Program-made: the position numbers and the translations under genes
Part shown: positions 62,510 to 64,000 of the stretch, one piece after another
How the letters are laid out: each line of letters opens with the position of its first letter
Numbering within the stretch: position 1 is the first letter of the stretch
Notes under the pieces: generated by a model
The model's database searches: none
What the model saw: only the letters and a program-made list of their open reading frames with translations
What the model was told of the DNA's origin: nothing
Origin: Ga0077555 sp033764055
GTDB lineage: Bacteria > Pseudomonadota > Alphaproteobacteria > Rhizobiales > Hyphomicrobiaceae
Length of the DNA stretch: 64,000 bases
Reading direction: 5' to 3'
Assembly: GCA_033764055.1 (NCBI GenBank)
Contig: JANRJI010000119.1
Location: forward strand, 62,001 to 126,000

Positions 62510-63502
62510 GTGAAGTCATTCCGACAATCGGTGCGGCCAGGTCTCGCGCGACTGGGCCTGGCTGCCGGCATCCTCGCGCTGGCGGTGCTGCTGCCGGCAG
62601 CGCCGGCCCTGGCTGCCGACTGGCCCACCAAGCCGGTGCGTGTCATCTACAATTATCCCCCCGGCACGGGCGGCGACGTGGTCACCCGCACCGTCGCCGA
62701 GGCACTGCACAAGTCTCTCGGCCAGCCGTTCGTGGTCGAGAACAGGTCCGGCGCTGCGGGGACGGTGGGCGTCGAGGCGGCCTCGCGCATGACCGGCGAC
62801 GGCTACACCATACTGGCAAGCCCGAATGCGCCCATGGTCCTGCTCCCGCAGCTCCGCAAAGTTGCCTACGACCCGAAGGATTTCCGGCCGATCGCCGCCA
62901 TGGGCGAGTATGTCTACGGCTGGGCCGTGCTGCCGAGCCTCGGCGTCAAGACCGTGGCTGAGCTGGTGGCACTCGCCAAGTCGAAGCCGGGTCACCTCTC
63001 CTATTCGTCGCCCGGCGTCGGGTCGGCCACCAACCTGCGCGGTGAGGCCCTCAATATTCTGGCCGGCATCAACACGACGCATATCCCTTACCGGGGCGGC
63101 CCCGACGCCCTGAACGACTTCCTGGCCGGGCGGGTCGATATCATGCTCGACAACGCCCATTACGCCCATGTGAAGACGGGCAAGGCCGTGATGCTGGCAA
63201 TGACCTCCAGCCGTCGCCACCCGGATTTCCCGGATGTTCCGACAATGGCTGAGGCCGGCTACAAGATCGATCTGCCGACTTGGCTCGCCTTCTACGCCAT
63301 CAAGGGTACGCCGGAAGACATCGGTTTGAAGTTCGGCAAGGCCGTAGCCGAGATCATGGCGCGGCCGGAGATCAAGCGGCGTCTGCTCGACATCGGCTTC
63401 TTCGCCATGGATGAGAAGCCAGAGGAGCTTAACGAGATGAACAAGCGCGAGTTCGCTTCGTACGAAGCCTGGGTGAAGCGAGCCAACTTCAAGATCGACT
63501 GA
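62510..63502 (+). CDS. tripartite tricarboxylate transporter substrate-binding protein (Bug family), orphan
   Basis: The product has 330 residues with a signal peptide (cleavage near ALAAD at 35-36). DWPTKPVRVIYNYPPGTGGD, LGQPFVVENRSGAAGTVG, DGYTILASPNA and YRGGPDALNDFLAGRVDIM are Bug signatures. The GTG start at 62510 has a strong GGAGGA box 7-8 bases upstream. It follows the flavin hydroxylase by 173 bp and might deliver an aromatic or carboxylate ligand to a shared TctAB pair. Third Bug protein in the window. Confidence 0.9.
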   Translation: MKSFRQSVRPGLARLGLAAGILALAVLLPAAPALAADWPTKPVRVIYNYPPGTGGDVVTRTVAEALHKSLGQPFVVENRSGAAGTVGVEAASRMTGDGYTILASPNAPMVLLPQLRKVAYDPKDFRPIAAMGEYVYGWAVLPSLGVKTVAELVALAKSKPGHLSYSSPGVGSATNLRGEALNILAGINTTHIPYRGGPDALNDFLAGRVDIMLDNAHYAHVKTGKAVMLAMTSSRRHPDFPDVPTMAEAGYKIDLPTWLAFYAIKGTPEDIGLKFGKAVAEIMARPEIKRRLLDIGFFAMDEKPEELNEMNKREFASYEAWVKRANFKID

Positions 63503-63593
63503 GCCTGACGGCCGGCGAGCACGGCGCCGCCGGGCTCGACGCCACCTGTCGCAACCGCAGCCGCCGTGAGGACGGCTGCATTCCGCCTTGAGA

Positions 63594-64000
63594 CTACTCG
63601 TGCACCTGGTGCACTTCGATGACGTTGCCGTCGGGGTCGTGGAAGAAGATCTGCTCCCACCCCTTCATGGCCCAGGCTCCGAAGTCGGAGAACGGAATAC
63701 CTCGCTCCATCAGCCGCTTCTTGAAGGCAGCGATGTCGTCCGTGCGGAACGCGATGTGCCCTTTCTCGAGGGGATTGATGGCCTGGCCGGTCTTGAAGCC
63801 TATCTTCAGATCCCGCTCGGCGAGGTGCATCTCGGACTGGCCGTCGGTGACGAACGCCACCTTGCCCGCGTAGCCTTGCGAGGTGTCCCGCGTGGTATTC
63901 CGGGAAGGGTCCGACTGCATGTCGAGCACCTTGGTGTAGAACTCGTCCATGGCCGCGACGTTGTTGGTGCACAGGTTGAGGTGATGCACCTGCAGTTTCA
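63594..64000 (-). CDS. VOC family (glyoxalase/dioxygenase fold) protein, cut at the window edge
   Basis: About 134 residues are visible. The start lies at or just past the right edge: the last bases read (A)TG AAA CTG CAG GTG CAT, so an ATG completed by base 64001 is likely, giving an N-terminus MKLQVHHLNL. The alternative is a GTG at 63989. The betaalphabetabetabeta modules of the VOC fold show VHHLNLCT with the first metal His, GHIAFRTDDI with the second, and FFHDPDGNVIEVHQV with the metal Glu. The substrate is unknown. Confidence 0.85.
   Translation of the reverse strand, partial: KLQVHHLNLCTNNVAAMDEFYTKVLDMQSDPSRNTTRDTSQGYAGKVAFVTDGQSEMHLAERDLKIGFKTGQAINPLEKGHIAFRTDDIAAFKKRLMERGIPFSDFGAWAMKGWEQIFFHDPDGNVIEVHQVHE

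Noticed and set aside
62500..62516. CCACGTGAAG at the third Bug gene start as parS.
   Set aside because: Flanks do not match; the bases are explained by the ribosome binding site and GTG start.

Overview
The window is high-GC bacterial chromosome from an alphaproteobacterium, most likely of the Hyphomicrobiales (Rhizobiales) or a close relative. The evidence is the origin-proximal order dnaQ-coaE-aroE-maf-ppsR | hemE ... hemJ-rho ... mnmE-mnmG-rsmG-parA-parB, the two DUF2865 proteins, the rplU-rpmA-GNAT-obgE-proB-proA order, and the many tripartite-tricarboxylate-type binding proteins. No rRNA, tRNA, CRISPR array or complete transposon was seen.

1-6.3 kb: a GST cut by the window edge, a secreted caspase-like protein beside a glycine-rich secreted protein, an SDR dehydrogenase, two tandem secreted DUF2865 proteins, and pterin carbinolamine dehydratase. 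6.4-14.6 kb: the replication-origin neighbourhood. dnaQ, coaE, aroE, maf and ppsR run leftward with overlapping ends; hemE, hemJ and rho run rightward; the 412 bp between ppsR and hemE is the position of oriC in Caulobacter. A Uma2 gene and a decayed small gene sit between hemE and hemJ. 14.6-18.3 kb: an HpcH/HpaI aldolase, a sugar-transfer-type ATP-grasp protein, an orphan TRAP binding protein and a beta-barrel gene remnant.

18.4-30.9 kb: a leftward housekeeping block (nadD-rsfS, rlmH, rplU, rpmA, obgE, proB, proA), interrupted by rtcB, a glycosyltransferase/methyltransferase pair, a GH114-like hydrolase and a secreted HExxH protein. proB carries a one-base frameshift and the GNAT gene an in-frame amber codon. 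nadD and rsfS share one uninterrupted reading frame. 31-38.7 kb: mnmE, a cluster of five parS-like sites, mnmG, rsmG, parA, parB, hisE and coaA: tRNA wobble modification and chromosome segregation. Two more parS-like sites lie at 18.07 and 28.07 kb.

38.8-54 kb: accessory metabolism, with an orphan Bug-type binding protein, adenosine kinase, a complete tctBAC operon, a DUF169 protein, an M20 peptidase, a second Uma2 protein, an amidase, a Mesh1-like HD protein and a lipoprotein. At 50.2-50.7 kb lies a UGSC-family selenoprotein gene: the frame runs through an in-frame TGA followed by Gly-Ser-Cys, with a SECIS-like hairpin just downstream. Then come an alpha/beta hydrolase and two tandem cytochromes c'. 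54.2-64 kb: an aspartate aminotransferase-like gene; a low-GC 2.3 kb island of two overlapping unrecognised membrane genes, bounded by 30-bp direct repeats of the priA 3' end; priA; a second alpha/beta hydrolase; a flavin monooxygenase; a third Bug protein; and a VOC protein cut by the right edge.

The strongest novelty candidates are the selenoprotein, the island at the priA 3' end with its two-gene coiled-coil/membrane module, the parS cluster, and the NadD-RsfS fused frame.
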